NCBI GenBank assembly: GCA_013397075.1
Contig: VWZS01003937.1
Span: 933,980 to 997,979, forward strand
Length of the DNA stretch: 64,000 nt
Direction of reading: 5' to 3'
Source of the DNA: Rhabdornis inornatus
Lineage: Eukaryota; Chordata; Aves; Passeriformes; Rhabdornithidae
A model generated the notes under the pieces. It saw nothing but the letters and a program-made list of their open reading frames with translations. It had not been told where the DNA came from and searched no databases. Positions within the stretch are counted from its first letter, which is position 1, and every line of letters begins with the position of its first letter. Both the position numbers and the translations under genes were made by a program. Of the stretch, positions 26,001 to 39,254 are shown one piece after another.

Positions 26001-28700
26001 ACACAAAAACGAAAAAGGAAAAAAACAATGCAAAATAGAAGCCCGGGCTCTGTAACTAAATTCAGTTATGTCAATTTTAATGTTAATTTACTAACAAATG
26101 AGCAATCATGCTAAAGCACTGTTGAAGTGGGTTTTATAGAGGATTAATTCTTTTAGTTTACGTTAGCTTTTCCACTACTTATTTAAAAGAAAAAAATAAA
26201 TTATTTTAGCCAGCACTCTTTTTAAACCAATACTTAAATTAACCCTGGGTGCTCTGCAAGTACTGAAGTCTTTGCAAAAGATACTCTTCACTCCAACACT
26301 GGACTCCTACTCCTGAGAGCCGAGGGAGCCATGAGTGTTTCATTAGTTGCTCATTTTTGAAACATGATCATGTCTCCTGTCTTCTCTCCTCCTTCAACAT
26401 CCTGACAGGATAATGAGCAAAATAGGGGATCACAACTGCTCCCACTTTGACCCTGCTTTCCTCAACACTGCCAGTTTCTTCATTTCAGCTTATATGGGAA
26501 GAACATGAGAAGTCTCATTAAACGACATGGGAAGTTTGAAAGCTGTAATTATTCCATTTCGACAAAAGCTACTTTTTGCTGATTTTCTGGGCAAAGCAAC
26601 ATTGAAAAGAACAGCAAGAAATCTTGAAGCAACTCCTGCAGACTCTTTCTGTTTCAATCAGCTAGCAAAGAAGCTTGTTTTCTCTTCTTTAGAAGATCAT
26701 ACTGTACTAGGACAGTTTTTCAGTACTGGAAAACAACTTCCAAACACCTGAGCTTCAAACCTGAAAAAATCTGAACAATTTAAACTACTATTAGGAACTT
26801 AAGTAAATGACCAACACAAAATAAAATTGCTTTTCTCATCAAAATCCTGCCAAATGTACCTCTTGTCATGTAAGCCTGCCCTAGGGGCAAAGCCCTATCT
26901 GGCTAATCCTGCAGACTCAGATAAGATAATAGAAAAGTTAGGTACGGTCTGTTCTTTGGAACAACAGCATTCTGTGAAAATTTCTATTGGTCATACTTGA
27001 AGAAATGTAGCTAAGTCTGTGGGGGTTACACATGTGCCATGACGAGTAAATTACAGGTAGAGTATGATTGTATAACTCCTGATGAAAATAATCCATCCTG
27101 ATATTCAGTGTAAGGACCGATTTTAGACTGCTAGTGGACAAAAAGTTTCCACACACCTAGTTTTTAACCAATGAAGACTGTGCCTACAAATTTTACAAGC
27201 ATAAGAGGAGTCTATCTCTCTTCACATATTTAGGTTGGATTAGTCTTCAGCTTTAAAGAAATGTACAAATTCTTGGCAAAATAAATTCTTATTTTGTTAT
27301 CTCAAGTTGTATTGGCTGCCTAAGTCAGAAGAAAAGGAAAACAAAAGAAAAGGATAAAAAAAATTGTACTAGAAAGAAACAACTTCTTTTCTTTTAGGCA
27401 ATGGGTTGAAATCCAGCCTGAATCTGTATTTAGAATAATATAAAGCTTTAAGTTGAGATCAAGTGCAATGGGTACAAAAGCAGTGGGAGTTCCTTCTCTG
27501 CTGCTTCTGTCATCAGAGAAGTGAAGGCCAGGATCTGACTCATGGACAAACAGAAAGCTTCTGGCAGTCAGCAGTTTTTCTGACTGCTGCCTCCTTGGGC
27601 GTAGATGGGCAATTATCCATGTGCTTTCCCAGCTTTGCAATGCTGACCATACACCTCTTATGGCAGCACATGCACCAGGGGTTTGTATCTGACCAAGCAC
27701 ATAAACTTTTGGGATTGATTCTTTGCAACCTGCAGGTCGTCCCCAAAGCTAAAAGACAAGGGAAAATTGACAACTAGACTAGGTAAAGCAGCTGAGCAAA
27801 ACTGGAGAATTTTTCCAGAAGGCAAATGACATCCCCAAAGCATTCCTAAATCACTTTTTCTGGAAGCTCTGGGATGGCTGCATTTCCCCTTCTCTGTCCT
27901 ATCCCAGGCTTCTTCTCTAGCTATATGGAAGATATAATGGAGTCAGTGTGATTTTTTTTTCCAACAGAATAAAACTCATACTTTAAAAAGTTATGAAGTG
28001 AAAAGAAATCTCTTTTCTCTAATAGAATTAAAGGTTTGTTTCCAGGCAGACTGCAGGTGTCAAGCACCAGCAGATTTAGAAAATCTTGTAATATCTTCAT
28101 GCACCACATCTTCCAGGGAACGAAGTCTTCCCTCCAGACGACAGCAATAGGACTCCAGTGTCACATGCTTCTTTCTGCTTGATCAAACCTGGTGACATTT
28201 ACAGAACCAAATAGAAACACCTGAGAAACTCAAGGAAAGACACATCCTTTATGTTAGTAGAAGCCAATTAGATACTCCGGGAGCTGCTGTCTGCAAAAAA
28301 ATAACAGAGTACCAAAACATGCAATAAGAGAAATAGTCTTGCACATGACAGCACATCATCTGGATGTTCCTGGAGGCAGGAGCAACAGGGGAATAACACC
28401 TACAACAGCAATGAGGATTCAAGACATCAGAATAATATGTGGATAACCAAATGGAAACACAGAATAATGTGCACAATGGCTGAAAACTTTCCCTTCAACC
28501 ACTCTGGCTCTCTTCATTTTCTCTGTATATTTGTGGAGAGGCAAGACAAGGCCCACAAAAAAAGAATAAGGCTACATCAATAAGAATTGATGACTGCGAG
28601 CTACCCTATTAAGAGAAATAAGGACATTTTTCTATTTTTGCCAGGCTTGTTTTGACCTTCACAAGTATTATCTTCCTGAAATCCCTGATATAATAAACCA
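23095..28700. other. Unannotated unique sequence
   Basis: No supported exon or repeat end apart from the A/C tract at 25897-26030. Open frames of 115-126 codons at 24083-24430 and 27320-27700 have no recognisable domain, and the second lies over several competing frames on both strands. Confidence 0.5.
25897..26030 (+). repeat. (CAA)n microsatellite within A/C tract
   Basis: Nearly seven CAA units (25901-25920) lead into ACAAAC, CCAACCAAAC and AAAACCC units and then A-rich sequence. The composition matches the other A/C tracts in the window. Confidence 0.85.
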
Positions 28701-28709
28701 ATAGTCACC

Positions 28710-28970
28710 TGTCAGAAGTGTCAGTTGATAGGACAAAGTTACTGTCTAACCAAAGACCGTTAAGAAAGTGACTTTCACTTCACAGACAGGAGATTGTTAG
28801 GGTTTTATTCAGTACTTCACAAATGAGCCCAGCCGCTCTCTGGGGCTCGTTTAACTACCAGAAAATGTAGCCCTACGCATGTGCCTACAAAATCATATAA
28901 CTTCCATATTTAGCCTATTTGGAAATTTTCTATTACAGAGAACATTAAGGAGCACAGCAAGTCTGCAGCT
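28710..28970 (-). mobile_element. Probable decayed LTR, antisense
   Basis: On the minus strand this reads as an LTR core: an AT-rich TATA-like region (near 28890-28910), then GCACATGCGTAGGGC, a GAGCCCCAGAGAGCGGCTGGG segment, polyadenylation signal AATAAA (plus-strand TTTATT near 28802) and a U5-like CTCCTGTCTGTGAAGTG segment. The order TATA, leader, AATAAA, U5 is what an LTR requires, and it is locally richer in CpG remnants than its surroundings. Both termini are uncertain and no TSD was found. Alternative: unique regulatory or intronic DNA. Confidence 0.4.
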
Positions 28971-28979
28971 ACTTGTCCT

Positions 28980-31900
28980 GGTTATGCGTACATTTTAAAA
29001 CTTGTACATTTTTTCCAGTGTCATTTGAAAAAGAACTGCAGACCCTTGTTCCCACCTGGGCTTTTAGGCTTGGCAGGTATCTCAATGCTCTCTCTGGGCT
29101 CCAGCTCAGTGCCTCTTTGCTGGCAGTGTGCAGTCACTCTGTGCAGCTGTTTTTTCCCCACTGTTTGTCAGTACATGTGCTCTGGGCTTCCTGCTGCCAT
29201 CTGGCAATCAGTGTGAGATCACAGCTCCTGCTCCCAGGAGGAAGAAACCACAAGACAAGGTCACAGACAAAACAATATCAGAGTACACAAACCTTTGTGT
29301 AGCTGCACCACATGCTGTTTGGCATTCCTGTGACCCCGGTTTTTTACCTTTTTGTAGAAATTAAATCAATAATTTTGCTACAGCAGATAAGCATAAAATG
29401 AATTTTTCACAGTTGTTTACCAATACCGCAAAACCATACAGCTCAGGAAGTCTTGTAGGTCCTAACGCAAGTCAGTTCATTTGTATTTAATCTATCAGGT
29501 GATTTCATCTAACATCAAAACAGAATTGCATAGAATATTTTCCTTTATCCAGAAATTATATTGCTGGTGTCTTCCTGTTGCTTCTTCAGAGTCTAACAAG
29601 TACATTTCTGCTCTGGTTTCTTCAAGCACTTGGAGGACATTACATCTCCTTTAGCATTTTCACTAAAACCCATTTCTTACATACCTCACACATTTTGTAC
29701 AGAATTACAAAGATCACTGAGTTTGGATGGGATTCCTGGATATTGTTTTGCATAGATAGATAGGGACAATATAGGAATAACACCAAAACTGGCAAACTGA
29801 TGTACAAAGGAGAGATTTTGGTACCCTTAAGTTGCAGCAATCTGACATAATCACTAAGGTGAAGGGGCAGCTCAGTGTCATTTAGACTTTCTGGACCTGA
29901 TGAGGTCAAGAGGCAATCAAACCACCAAAAGGCTGGGCTGAGCATTTTAAGTTGTCGAAGACAAATGTGTACAAGAAAATGTTTTAGATGCGAAACTTCT
30001 CATCCAGCCTTTCATGTACTGCATCTTCAATTATCTTTAATCAAAGACACAAAAACAAAAACCCAATAAGAAACAAAATAAGTTTTTTCTCATTGGTTTC
30101 AGACAGCTTTTTCTTGCTTTAAATGTGACAGCAATAATCCAATATACTCATGCAATTGCTACAGAATGGCAGAAACCAGTGAAGTCTTTCTTTGTCATGC
30201 GCAGTACATTCAGAATTTTTCACAATATACAGTACTCTTGCGTAAGAAATTTCTTTTTCAGAGTAATTTTCAATGAAACACTGTACAACTTATTCCTCAA
30301 ATAAAATTGATCTGTCATCTTTTTATCTAGTGTAATGAACAATTCAGATGAGAAAGCCAAACCTTTTTAAACATGTCAAGCACCCTCTTCCTTAATTGTG
30401 GAGTAGTCATGGAAGGTATTACTATACTGCATGGCTGAAATACTTTCTTGGTTGAATGGAATTTTCTTAATAGTTTGTGGTCACAGTCTAGTTTCTAGTT
30501 CACTGTTCTTCCAGGAATATCAGACCCTTCATCAAAGTAAACACGTACACTTCAGACACTCTTTAGAATATATATCTTTCCCTGTACTCTTTATTAGTGC
30601 TTACTTATAAAAACTTTATAAATATGTCGAGTCTCTGTAATTTTGTGAAGGCACATATTCACTCTCAGAGTTGAAAACATCTCCTCTCTATTTATTTTTA
30701 TGTTTTTGAAAGGACTGAATGAAAAGTAACTTAGTCAAGATTGTATAACCAAAGCCACATAAAAGATGCAAACCTGAGTAGCCCTTTTGAACAGTGAAGA
30801 CATTCAGAGTCTTGAATATGGTACTGATTCCTTCACCAGAAATTGCATGTGTCAAAACTGGAAAGAAACCAGCCAGCATCTGGACTTGTTTCCCTGAATT
30901 ATCTGCAGTACTGAGCCTGCTCTTTCTGTGCACCGTTAATTCTGGTACTGCAACATTATTATCCACATAGACATATCACTGGTGTGATAAGAGCTATGAT
31001 TAAAAACAGAAATCTGAGAAAAGGGGAGGGAGAGTTTTTTTGCTAGCTAATGTTATTATATGTTTCCATCACTACCGCAGAATTTGTCCTATATATCAGA
31101 CAAGATGATGAAGCCAGAACTCCCTGCAGCCAAGACCTGGCAACAGGAATTTACACAAGCCCTCAAGAGTAATGAGGGTCAATTTACTTTATACTTCCCT
31201 GGGAAAATAACCAAGATTCATCACATATGTATTTTATCATGTTTAACATATTTTACTGCAAGACAGAATCTTCGTAAATATATTTCCCTCTTCACATATT
31301 CTACTAAATTTAACTATGACCTTAATCAAACCTGAGGCTGGAGTTGAAGAAAAGGCATAGCATTTTATCACACATGATCAAGTGTGTGCACAATTGAGTT
31401 TGGTGCTTAGCCACTAGGGACAGATGTCAGGAGTACCTTAACATGACTTTCATCATTGTGCTGAAGCAGGTAGAAGGATTCTCTTGGTGGGAAGGGCAGT
31501 TATGAAAACTAGGTCAAAGGAGGAAAGAGAAATAAGAGAGAAAAAATCAGAAAATAAATATATTTAAAGACTGACAGTGTTGAGCCCTATAGCAACATTA
31601 AGCAACAAATACACAGAAAAACCTCTTTTAGTTACCACTGTTATTTTCTCTTGGGCCAAAAATACAACAGTCCTCACATATATAAAGGCATTTAGCTGTC
31701 TGAAATTATTTTCATCTCAAAGGATGCTGACAGCTCAGATAAGGTACATTTTGAAGTCCCTTATAGGGATCGCAATTTTATCTTTCACTGAAAACCAGAA
31801 TTTGCCACAACAGCACTGTACTGAAGTTGCTAGTATTCAGACAACCTATTTAGATAATAAGTAGCATTCAACAGCCACTTTTATGGAAAACAAACTTAAG

Positions 31901-32950
31901 ATTTAGCTTACCCAAAGTAGATTTACTTCTTATTTTTTGTATCCCACCACGGACTGTTTTCTACCTACCATTACTCCAGAGATATTTTATGTTCTTGAGG
32001 AACCACTTGTTGGAAACAAGAGAACATAAATAAACCAAAATTTTATTTACATTCCCTAGAAGGATATAAAGGGAGTCTTCCCACTGTAATCACTGAGGAA
32101 ACCTTGAGAGCTTTCAACAAGATTCTTCTCAGATGACTTACACAATTTCCCTCTCCTCTGCTTTTTTTTTTTATTTTTTAATAGTCATGCGGTTTGGTAA
32201 TCCTGATTCACTAAGTTTTTTCAGAGACAGGTTTTTTTCAGATTTGGCAGTTCTTCTAGATTGCTTTTACCAGACCACATAAAACAAAAGTAGAAGAGCA
32301 AAGTGCCGGGCTGACCATCCAGCCTTCACCTGGAATTACAGAGATGCATTTGCTGTACCTGCAGAAATGTGGGATCTTCCCTCCCTACAAGTGCAGTATA
32401 AACATAGGGCAAACGAAAATGAAAACAACTATGCTTTAGTATATGCAATATAATGAGTGCCCAAATACAGCATATATGCACTGTCTTCTAACAGCTTTGT
32501 GTTATTTTTGTATTGTTACCTTTTGCCTAAGTGAATAGGCATTTACTCAACAAATAGAAAACATAGCCTTTTGTTAGAGAATTTAATTCCAAAAAAAGCA
32601 TGGAACATGTGAGTCCTTATTTAATTTCAGAATATGAAACATTAAGAAATCTAAAAACTAATCTAGGGAAGAGGGGAATGTAAATCTTCACTTTCATTAT
32701 TTTTTGAAAAAATTAAGAGAAATTAATATGAAATACACAAGAGGAGCTCCACTATGCTGCTATTAGAGAAAAATGAAAGATGGAGTTAGTCATATTCACT
32801 GGCAACAGTCTTAAAAAAAGTTACAAGCAAGAACTAACATCTTCAAAAGAGGGTTTTTTTCTGTACAATGAAAAATTATCCATCAATCACCTTGTTATAT
32901 TTTCTGTGATGGTGCTGGCTTACTACCCTCACATATTTTATGTAATGGCT
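28980..32950. other. Unannotated unique sequence
   Basis: No supported gene. Overlapping open frames of up to 109 codons at 28973-29364 are explained by locally higher GC. A T-rich patch lies near 32160-32180. Confidence 0.5.
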
Positions 32951-32956
32951 GGGGAA

Positions 32957-33045
32957 TTAAAAAAAAAACAAATGAAAACACACACCCCCACACACACCCC
33001 CACAAATCCCCAAGCCCAACCAAACAAAAACCCACCAAAACCCAC
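32957..33045 (+). repeat. A/C-only tract with ACACACCCCC units
   Basis: An A run passes into CACACACCCCC repeats and then CCAAACAAAAACCC units. G and T are almost absent. This is the most C-rich of the A/C tracts. Confidence 0.85.
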
Positions 33046-33049
33046 TATA

Positions 33050-36000
33050 TATGCATTTTTGAATAAATTTATCTCCAAAACAGAGAGATTTCTGAATTAA
33101 TTACCTTCTGTGAACAAGAAACACACCTGGTAACTTCATGCATGCAAGTATATATGAAGGGCCAAGAGCCATTTTCTGTGGATCCCAACAGCAATTAAAA
33201 TTGCAGTGCTGGTAGCTACAAAACTACAGATGTAAGCATGAATTTGATCTGCTTACTGATACGAAACCCATTTTTACTTAACCGTGAGCATAGAAATATC
33301 GATTCGTTGTTCATGAGTTATGCTTTCACTGTGAAATCTGAAGCCATAGTTGTCAGGCTGGAACAAATTAAGATGTTAAATAGCATCAGCAGTTCTTCTG
33401 TGTCTAGACAAACAAAAGAACAGGCTGTTTCAAGGTGGGAATGGTATCCAAATTTTAATCCTTATGTTAGAGTAATTTTATAATATATATTGTCACACCC
33501 AAGTCCCCCAAACTGCCAAATCTTCCTTATAATAAAAGTTACTTAAACAATTTCCAAAAAGTGTTAAATATAAAGTATTCGGTGGCAATACATGTCTCTG
33601 CTTTAGTTGCATGACTTGGATAAGCATTAACATTAGGTCTTAGTCCGAGAAATTAAGGAAAAAATATAATTGTCAAAAATCAAATTATTCTGTTTGGTTT
33701 AACATCACAAAATGTGAATTATATATCATGTCTCTTTAAAAATGAGATTTAGAATATATGAAAAATTAATTGTTCATTATTCACTGATTTTATTCTGATC
33801 AGAAGTGTAGGGTGTGTGGGAGGAGAAATTAAAAATAGAACAAGTTTCTGTGAACACAATGGAAACAGAACTAGGAAACAGAGGCTCTACACCACTAGTG
33901 GATCCAGAAAACCTAAAAAATGACAGGTTCATTGTGAGAATGTTATCATCATATAAATTGTCAAAATAAAAGTCAGTCAGTAGCAACACCCATTTCCTTC
34001 TGTGCAACACATAAATGACCATTTCTTGACAGCAATGCCTGCCAACCTGCTTAGGTGAACAGCAGATTAAAGATTATGTGGCCACAGAAGCTAGAACTTT
34101 ATTCTTGCTCTAGGTAAAATTTCTTATATGTCAGCATGTCAGGATCAAAATATGATGCCAAGACAAAACTCCAGGGTTTGGCTTTTTTTGTTTGTTTTGG
34201 TTTGGGTTTTTTTAACTATTATTTTTATGTGAGGGTCTTGTTGCTCTGTGATTTTTCTTTTTATTCAGAAGAAACAATCACATACCTATTTTAAAAATGA
34301 AAAATGCAGTCTTTGTAGTAATTAACAACCTCATTCCTCAGATGCAGAAAGCAAATTAAATAAATAAAAGGAATTGGAAAAAAAACCCAAACATGTCTGT
34401 ACATACTCTATCATTATTGCCAGAAAAGCTGAATTACCTTCAGGCCAGTACTGAGTGGGCTTCAGCAGCTACAAAAAGTGGTGTGTGGTCATCAGAAACA
34501 GGGGACCATGAAAAAATTTAATTAGCCTTTCCATGTCTTTTCCTGAAAGAACAAAACTAATAGCTGAGTCATGTGCTAATATACTACTACACTGATGGCC
34601 CATAAAGTAGCATGCTCTGGACAACCAATGCACATAGATTACAATTCTCCTAGGACTCTGAAGAAAATTTCTTTTATGACCCCTGAAAGCCATGGGAAAT
34701 ATTCCTTCTCCTGGGTAATTTCCAAGAATTTCAGCCCTTTCTTCCTCAGCTTCTGGATTGTATTGTGATGTAGTATTATGACCAAAAGATTCCAATCCAA
34801 TGTTATTTCGGGACAGAGTCCCTTACTGGTGATTTTACAACATCAAGTTTCTGTCTTCACTTTAGAACAAAACAGAATCTCAGAAAAGCACATACAGAGG
34901 TTTTTAATTCAGTAACATTCACAATTAGGCAACTTTCTCCCCCTTTTCAAGAGAGAAGGAAGTGATGAAATATCTATCTCCAATTACCACATTCTGCCCA
35001 AGCAAACAAATGACAGAAAACATTTAAAAAATCTGATAGTCACAGAAATTATGGAATATAAAATATTTGCAACTAAGCAGGATGTCAGGATATTTGCTTT
35101 TCTGTTTGCCAACAGCAAAGTAACCTTTAATTGATCTTTTCAATTAATTTTCTTGTAAATATAATTTTCTTCCTGAATGATCCAAAAACTTGACACTCTA
35201 GTTCCTCATCCAAAAGAACCAAGGACAATAAAAAATGTAAACACATCATTTTTAGGTAGTATTACACATTTGATTCTCACTAACATTCCTTTAGATAACA
35301 ATTAATCATTTAAATCTTTCTCAAACCCAGTTCTGTTAAAATTATTCTTCACAGATTATTGTTCTTTTTCTCTCTCTCTTTTTATGGTTTATAAAATCAT
35401 GCTGCCAGATCCAACAAATTGACACCCCTGGCTGCAGCCATCAGCAAGAACTTGATTTTCATTTAGCTCTTTGCCAGAAAAACACTCAAGGTTAGAATAG
35501 AACTGGGAAAGACCCCAATAAGGCTACATAATAAAAGCTATATACAATTTATACTCTACCAGTTTACAAAAGGAAGTCCTATGATCTGGAAGTCACAGGC
35601 AGGAGCACAATGCACTGCAACAGAGGAAATTGCTATTTGAAGCTTCCATCCTGTTTGGAGCACATGTCCCCATTAAATGTCTTGTATGACTTCCCTCTTT
35701 GCTTAGTTGAAGTCCTCATAATTTTGCTAATCTTCAGGAATTGAATGCAGTTAGCAGTCAACAAGGTCTCTGTTTCCATGCCTGAAAACCATGTCATTTT
35801 TAACAAATCATATGTAAAATGCAGCCCAGGGTGGTGAAAAGAACAATGTTGCTCTGTTTATTTGAGGTTGTTGTTTGGCACTCTTTTTTTTTTCCTTATC
35901 TTTTCCATTAATAAGAAAGGCCCTGAAATGATAAGATAATTGGGGAAATAAATAAATATATAATATTTATTTTTGGATTGGACAACCAGAGGTCAGATGA

Positions 36001-37560
36001 GTATCACTCATGATGCTACAGTGAACCCATACTTGCAGAGCAGGAACTTAAGTTCCATATGCTTGGCTAATCTTTATCCAAACTTGCAGATAGGAAGGAA
36101 AAATAGCAAGAAGATAAAAGAGAAAAATGAACAGAATAAAGGTGTTCATTCCCAAGAGGGAAACAATCACGTTTCATCTTCTTATCTGAATGTCATTTTA
36201 AAATCTGCATAACAAAGGGTGTCCTGCTGAGAATCTTTTGCTCCTCAAGGAATTGCAAGGTTTCTTTTCATACTCCCTATACTACAGCAGAGACAGTTCA
36301 TATATTGATGGAGAATCACATCTATAGACTCAGAAAAAGCCCAGAAAGGTGTGTGAAGGGCTCAATAACACAGCAGCGTGGCAGCCCCCAGCCAGCACAG
36401 GGCTCCTTAGAGATCATACATAGATGAAAAAAGTTACACACATTTTATCTACTCTGAATTGAAGCTGGGCTTGAATCTGAGGGTCTGTTGCTGGGTTTTT
36501 TTGATGGCAGCTAGCAAAAATCATGCATCAGTAAACATACCCCATGCAAAATAAAGAAAGAAATTATTTAACAACAGCAACACTGAAATAAAGCATCAGA
36601 AAGTTTTTGAAGTTTATTTATGTTCATATATCATACCAGAAAAAAAAACCCGAACAACCCAACACCTGCTCTCTGTAGATTAAAATATTGATGGAATAAT
36701 CAGTAACATCCAGTAATAAAACTTAACTATTCAGTCTTTTGCTGCACTAGTATGTTAGTGGGAAATGCAATATTGATATTTCTGATGCTATTGTAACTCC
36801 AAATTTTGGACTTTGCTCTCTTCCACAGAACAGTTAGAGTCCAGGGCATGGACTCAAGGCTAGATGCAGTGTTCAGCACTTCTGTCAACATCTTCAGATT
36901 GATTTATCCCTCTAGATTTTCTTTATATATCAGAGTCATCATTTTTTCCTCTTGCCATTTATTGCTCCTAGATCACCTAATTTCATAAAATCTGATCATC
37001 ACTGCAACAGGAAGTTTAACAATGTTTCTAAAAACACTATCTTTCTTAAAGTCTAGGGAATGCTACTTACTAGAAGACTAAAGCAACTAAAACAGCCACA
37101 CAAGGTCACTTTAAGGTATTTGCAAGTGTGCTGTGATCTGAGGCAACCAAGACAATGCAACTTGAACATCTACAAGAGGAACTCCAAGAAAATATACCTT
37201 GATTCAAGGGAAAGGTATATTAGCTCAGGCTCAGCACCGCGCAAACATAAATCAGAGTTAGCCTGAAGTACATGCTGAGGAGCATTCCTCCTGACATACC
37301 CCATGCTCTCATCTGTCCCTGATCCTCACTTGTCACTTTTAGTCATACCTTGCTTTGAATAGGATATAGCCTACATCTCGCATGGCAGGATGTCTGCTGA
37401 GTTGTCTCAGTTTTGTATTAGGTCATTGCCTCCTGGGAAAGACTGGAATTTTAATGGTAAATGACTCAAAACAGTCAGACATTTGCTGGACCAGGTTTGC
37501 ACCACCCTCCGCAACTGAAAGGGAGGAGGAAAGTTTTTGGATGAGTGGTGGCGAAAAATC
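33050..37560. other. Unannotated unique sequence
   Basis: AT-rich, with a short T/G tract at 34175-34215 and an AT palindrome-like patch near 35948-35972. No transposon terminus or exon is recognised. Confidence 0.5.
34175..34215 (-). repeat. Short T/G tract
   Basis: A 40-bp stretch of T and G (TTTGTTTGTTTTGGTTTGGG). It is the complement type of the A/C tracts. Confidence 0.7.
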
Positions 37561-37573
37561 TGACCCTCACAAT

Positions 37574-37855
37574 TGTAAGGGTCGGTCTGAAGTTTCCCTC
37601 GTTTTTGCCTCACGACCATCACAAGAAGACACCAAGGACCCCCACCCAGGTTGANACCTGCTGCTCCAGCTAGTGCCTGCTCGAGAGCAGTGTACCATGA
37701 AGCACAGCGAGCACCTCCAAACAGTCCCTTGGCAAGCATCCACCTTGGTCAGGCCAGAAAACCATCGTCCAGAGCCAACCTGGGTGGGGGTCCTCAGGGT
37801 CTTCTTGCGACAGTCGTGAGGCAAAAACGAGGGAAATTTCGGACCGACCCTTACA
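37574..37855. repeat. Inverted repeat, 80-bp arms, inside LTR U3
   Basis: Arm 1 (37574-37653) and arm 2 (37776-37855) are about 90 percent identical as reverse complements. Seven of the eight differences are transitions. The outer ends read TGTAAGGG and CCCTTACA, so the palindrome looks like a mini-element with its own terminal inverted repeats, but no duplication flanks it (ACAAT before, GTACT after). Confidence 0.9.
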
Positions 37856-37950
37856 GTACTGCACGTACACACCTGTCTCTCGGAGCACCTCACGATGGTC
37901 CATAAATCTTCCCACATCTTGGCCAGAAGCCACTCGCCTTGGAAAAGGAC

Positions 37951-37958
37951 TATAAAAG
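37951..37958 (+). promoter_or_regulatory. LTR TATA box
   Basis: TATAAAAG lies 297 bp before the LTR end and about 185 bp upstream of the first AATAAA. Transcription would start near 37980. This is the best preserved LTR promoter core in the window. Confidence 0.65.
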
Positions 37959-38141
37959 AGCAACCCTCTGGAGAAGACCCTTGAATACTCCCCACAGATG
38001 AAGACCTGTTGATTGGCTGGCCTATGAGGACATCCATCTCGTCTGTTGGTAGCTATTTTCCCATTCCCCTCTTTCTCTCTCTCTATATATATTCTGTTTC
38101 CTATATCTCTCCCCTCTATCGCAACTGAGTTGTTGGTATTT

Positions 38142-38167
38142 AATAAAAATGCACTGCTGTGAATAAA
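38142..38167 (+). terminator. LTR polyadenylation signals
   Basis: There are two AATAAA hexamers (38142-38147 and 38162-38167), followed by TGTCCCCTGCTGTTG, a GT-rich downstream element. They mark the R region of the LTR. Confidence 0.65.
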
Positions 38168-38879
38168 CTGATTTTGTCCCCTGCTGTTGCCTGTTTGCAC
38201 CTCTGAGCTCAAACAAACCATCACGACCCCCGCGCTGTGTTGGTGGATCTTGACAACAATACAGAGGGCATTCCCATGTAAACCTAAACTGTCTTGACCC
38301 ACTTAACTTTGTGTTTTGTGGGCTTTCCCCCAACCCCAATGCATCAGGACTGTGACCATCACTTTGGCCTATAGAAAACTAAATGGCAACAATCAAATCT
38401 CCTTGCTAATGGTGATATCTTCCTACCATTATCCTTTCTTTATATTTTTTTCCCCATGTACATTTGCTTAAGTGTTACTTTTATGCTTTTATATTGCTGT
38501 ATTTCTGTGGATAATCTCAACCAAAAAGGCTACACACCAGTTTTCCATTGCTACCAATTTTTTCTAAAATAAATCCTACATATCTCTATACTTATAAACA
38601 CTGATCATTCAGTGTTGTTTCACTCTAGTGATGAAGTTGTTTCATCACTAAGGGATGTATTAACAAGAACCTGAATTAGCCTCACCATCAGGGGCAATCC
38701 ATTGACATTCCTAGCCAGTAGTGAATACAGTAGTCTTCATCACGAAGGAACAACTGGCAGAATTCTAAATTGACGTTGTAGATTGACACATATTGAAAGT
38801 TGTGTATGACTGAGAGCAAAGTCATTAAGCAAATACTGTGTTAAATCCCAAACAGCTCTAAAAGACAGTATCAAAAGAT

Positions 38880-39240
38880 AATTTAGACTGAGAGGGACCT
38901 TCAGGGGTTATCTAGTACAACACCTAGTTCAAAGCTAGACTGCTGTTCAAAGATCAGAGTGCTCAGGGCCTTGCCCAGGATCATGAATACCTTCAGCAAC
39001 AGATATTTCTTCACATCTTCTGGCAACTGGTGTTTGATCAATTCCACCACTAAATAGTTTTTCCTAGCACCCAGTCAGAAATTCCCATGCTCCAGCTGAT
39101 GCACATTGACTCTTGTCCTTCCACTGAGTACCTCCAAGATGAGTCTCACTTCCTCTAGCAGTGTCCTGTTGTAGAAAGCAACAAGACCTTCCTTTGTCCT
39201 CTCTTCTCCAGGCTACAGTTCTTCAGACTCATTCATATGT
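38880..39240 (-). mobile_element. CR1 LINE 3' fragment, antisense
   Basis: Antisense matches to the CR1 3' region run in order: GAGGGACCTTCAGGGGTTATCTAG, CTTCACATCTTCTGGCAACTGG, TTTTTCCTAGCACCCAGTCAG, CTCTTGTCCTTCCACTGAG, GTCCTCTCTTCTCCAGGCTACAG. The very 3' octamers are missing. It is strongly diverged and 5'-truncated and carries no reverse transcriptase coding sequence. It is probably older than its neighbour at 39255. Confidence 0.8.
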
Positions 39241-39254
39241 CATGTGTCAGCACC

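Larger units (their letters stand above)
37574..38255 (+). mobile_element. Solo LTR with 5-bp TSD (ACAAT) and internal palindrome
   Basis: This is a 682-bp LTR starting TGTAAGGGTCGG and ending GGATCTTGACA. ACAAT is duplicated exactly at 37569-37573 and 38256-38260, which fixes both ends and suggests an ERVL-type integrase. Sense is plus: TATAAAAG at 37951-37958 and AATAAA at 38142-38147 and 38162-38167, in the order U3, R, U5. The U3 contains an inverted copy of the element's own first 80 bp (37574-37653 against 37776-37855, 8 mismatches, no indel), with a 122-bp loop. One N lies at 37655. Open frames of up to 210 codons on the minus strand (37567-38302) run antisense through the LTR and are not genes. 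No internal retroviral sequence is seen, so it is a solo LTR. Confidence 0.88.

Noticed and set aside
37574..37855. Stand-alone DNA transposon with 80-bp terminal inverted repeats
   Set aside because: No target duplication flanks the palindrome, while the larger 682-bp unit has a perfect one, so the palindrome is part of the LTR.
37567..38302. Open frames of 105-210 codons on the minus strand
   Set aside because: They lie antisense inside a 682-bp LTR with defined ends and TSD. Similar peptides on both strands (VVRQKRGK) come from the inverted repeat, not from a protein family.
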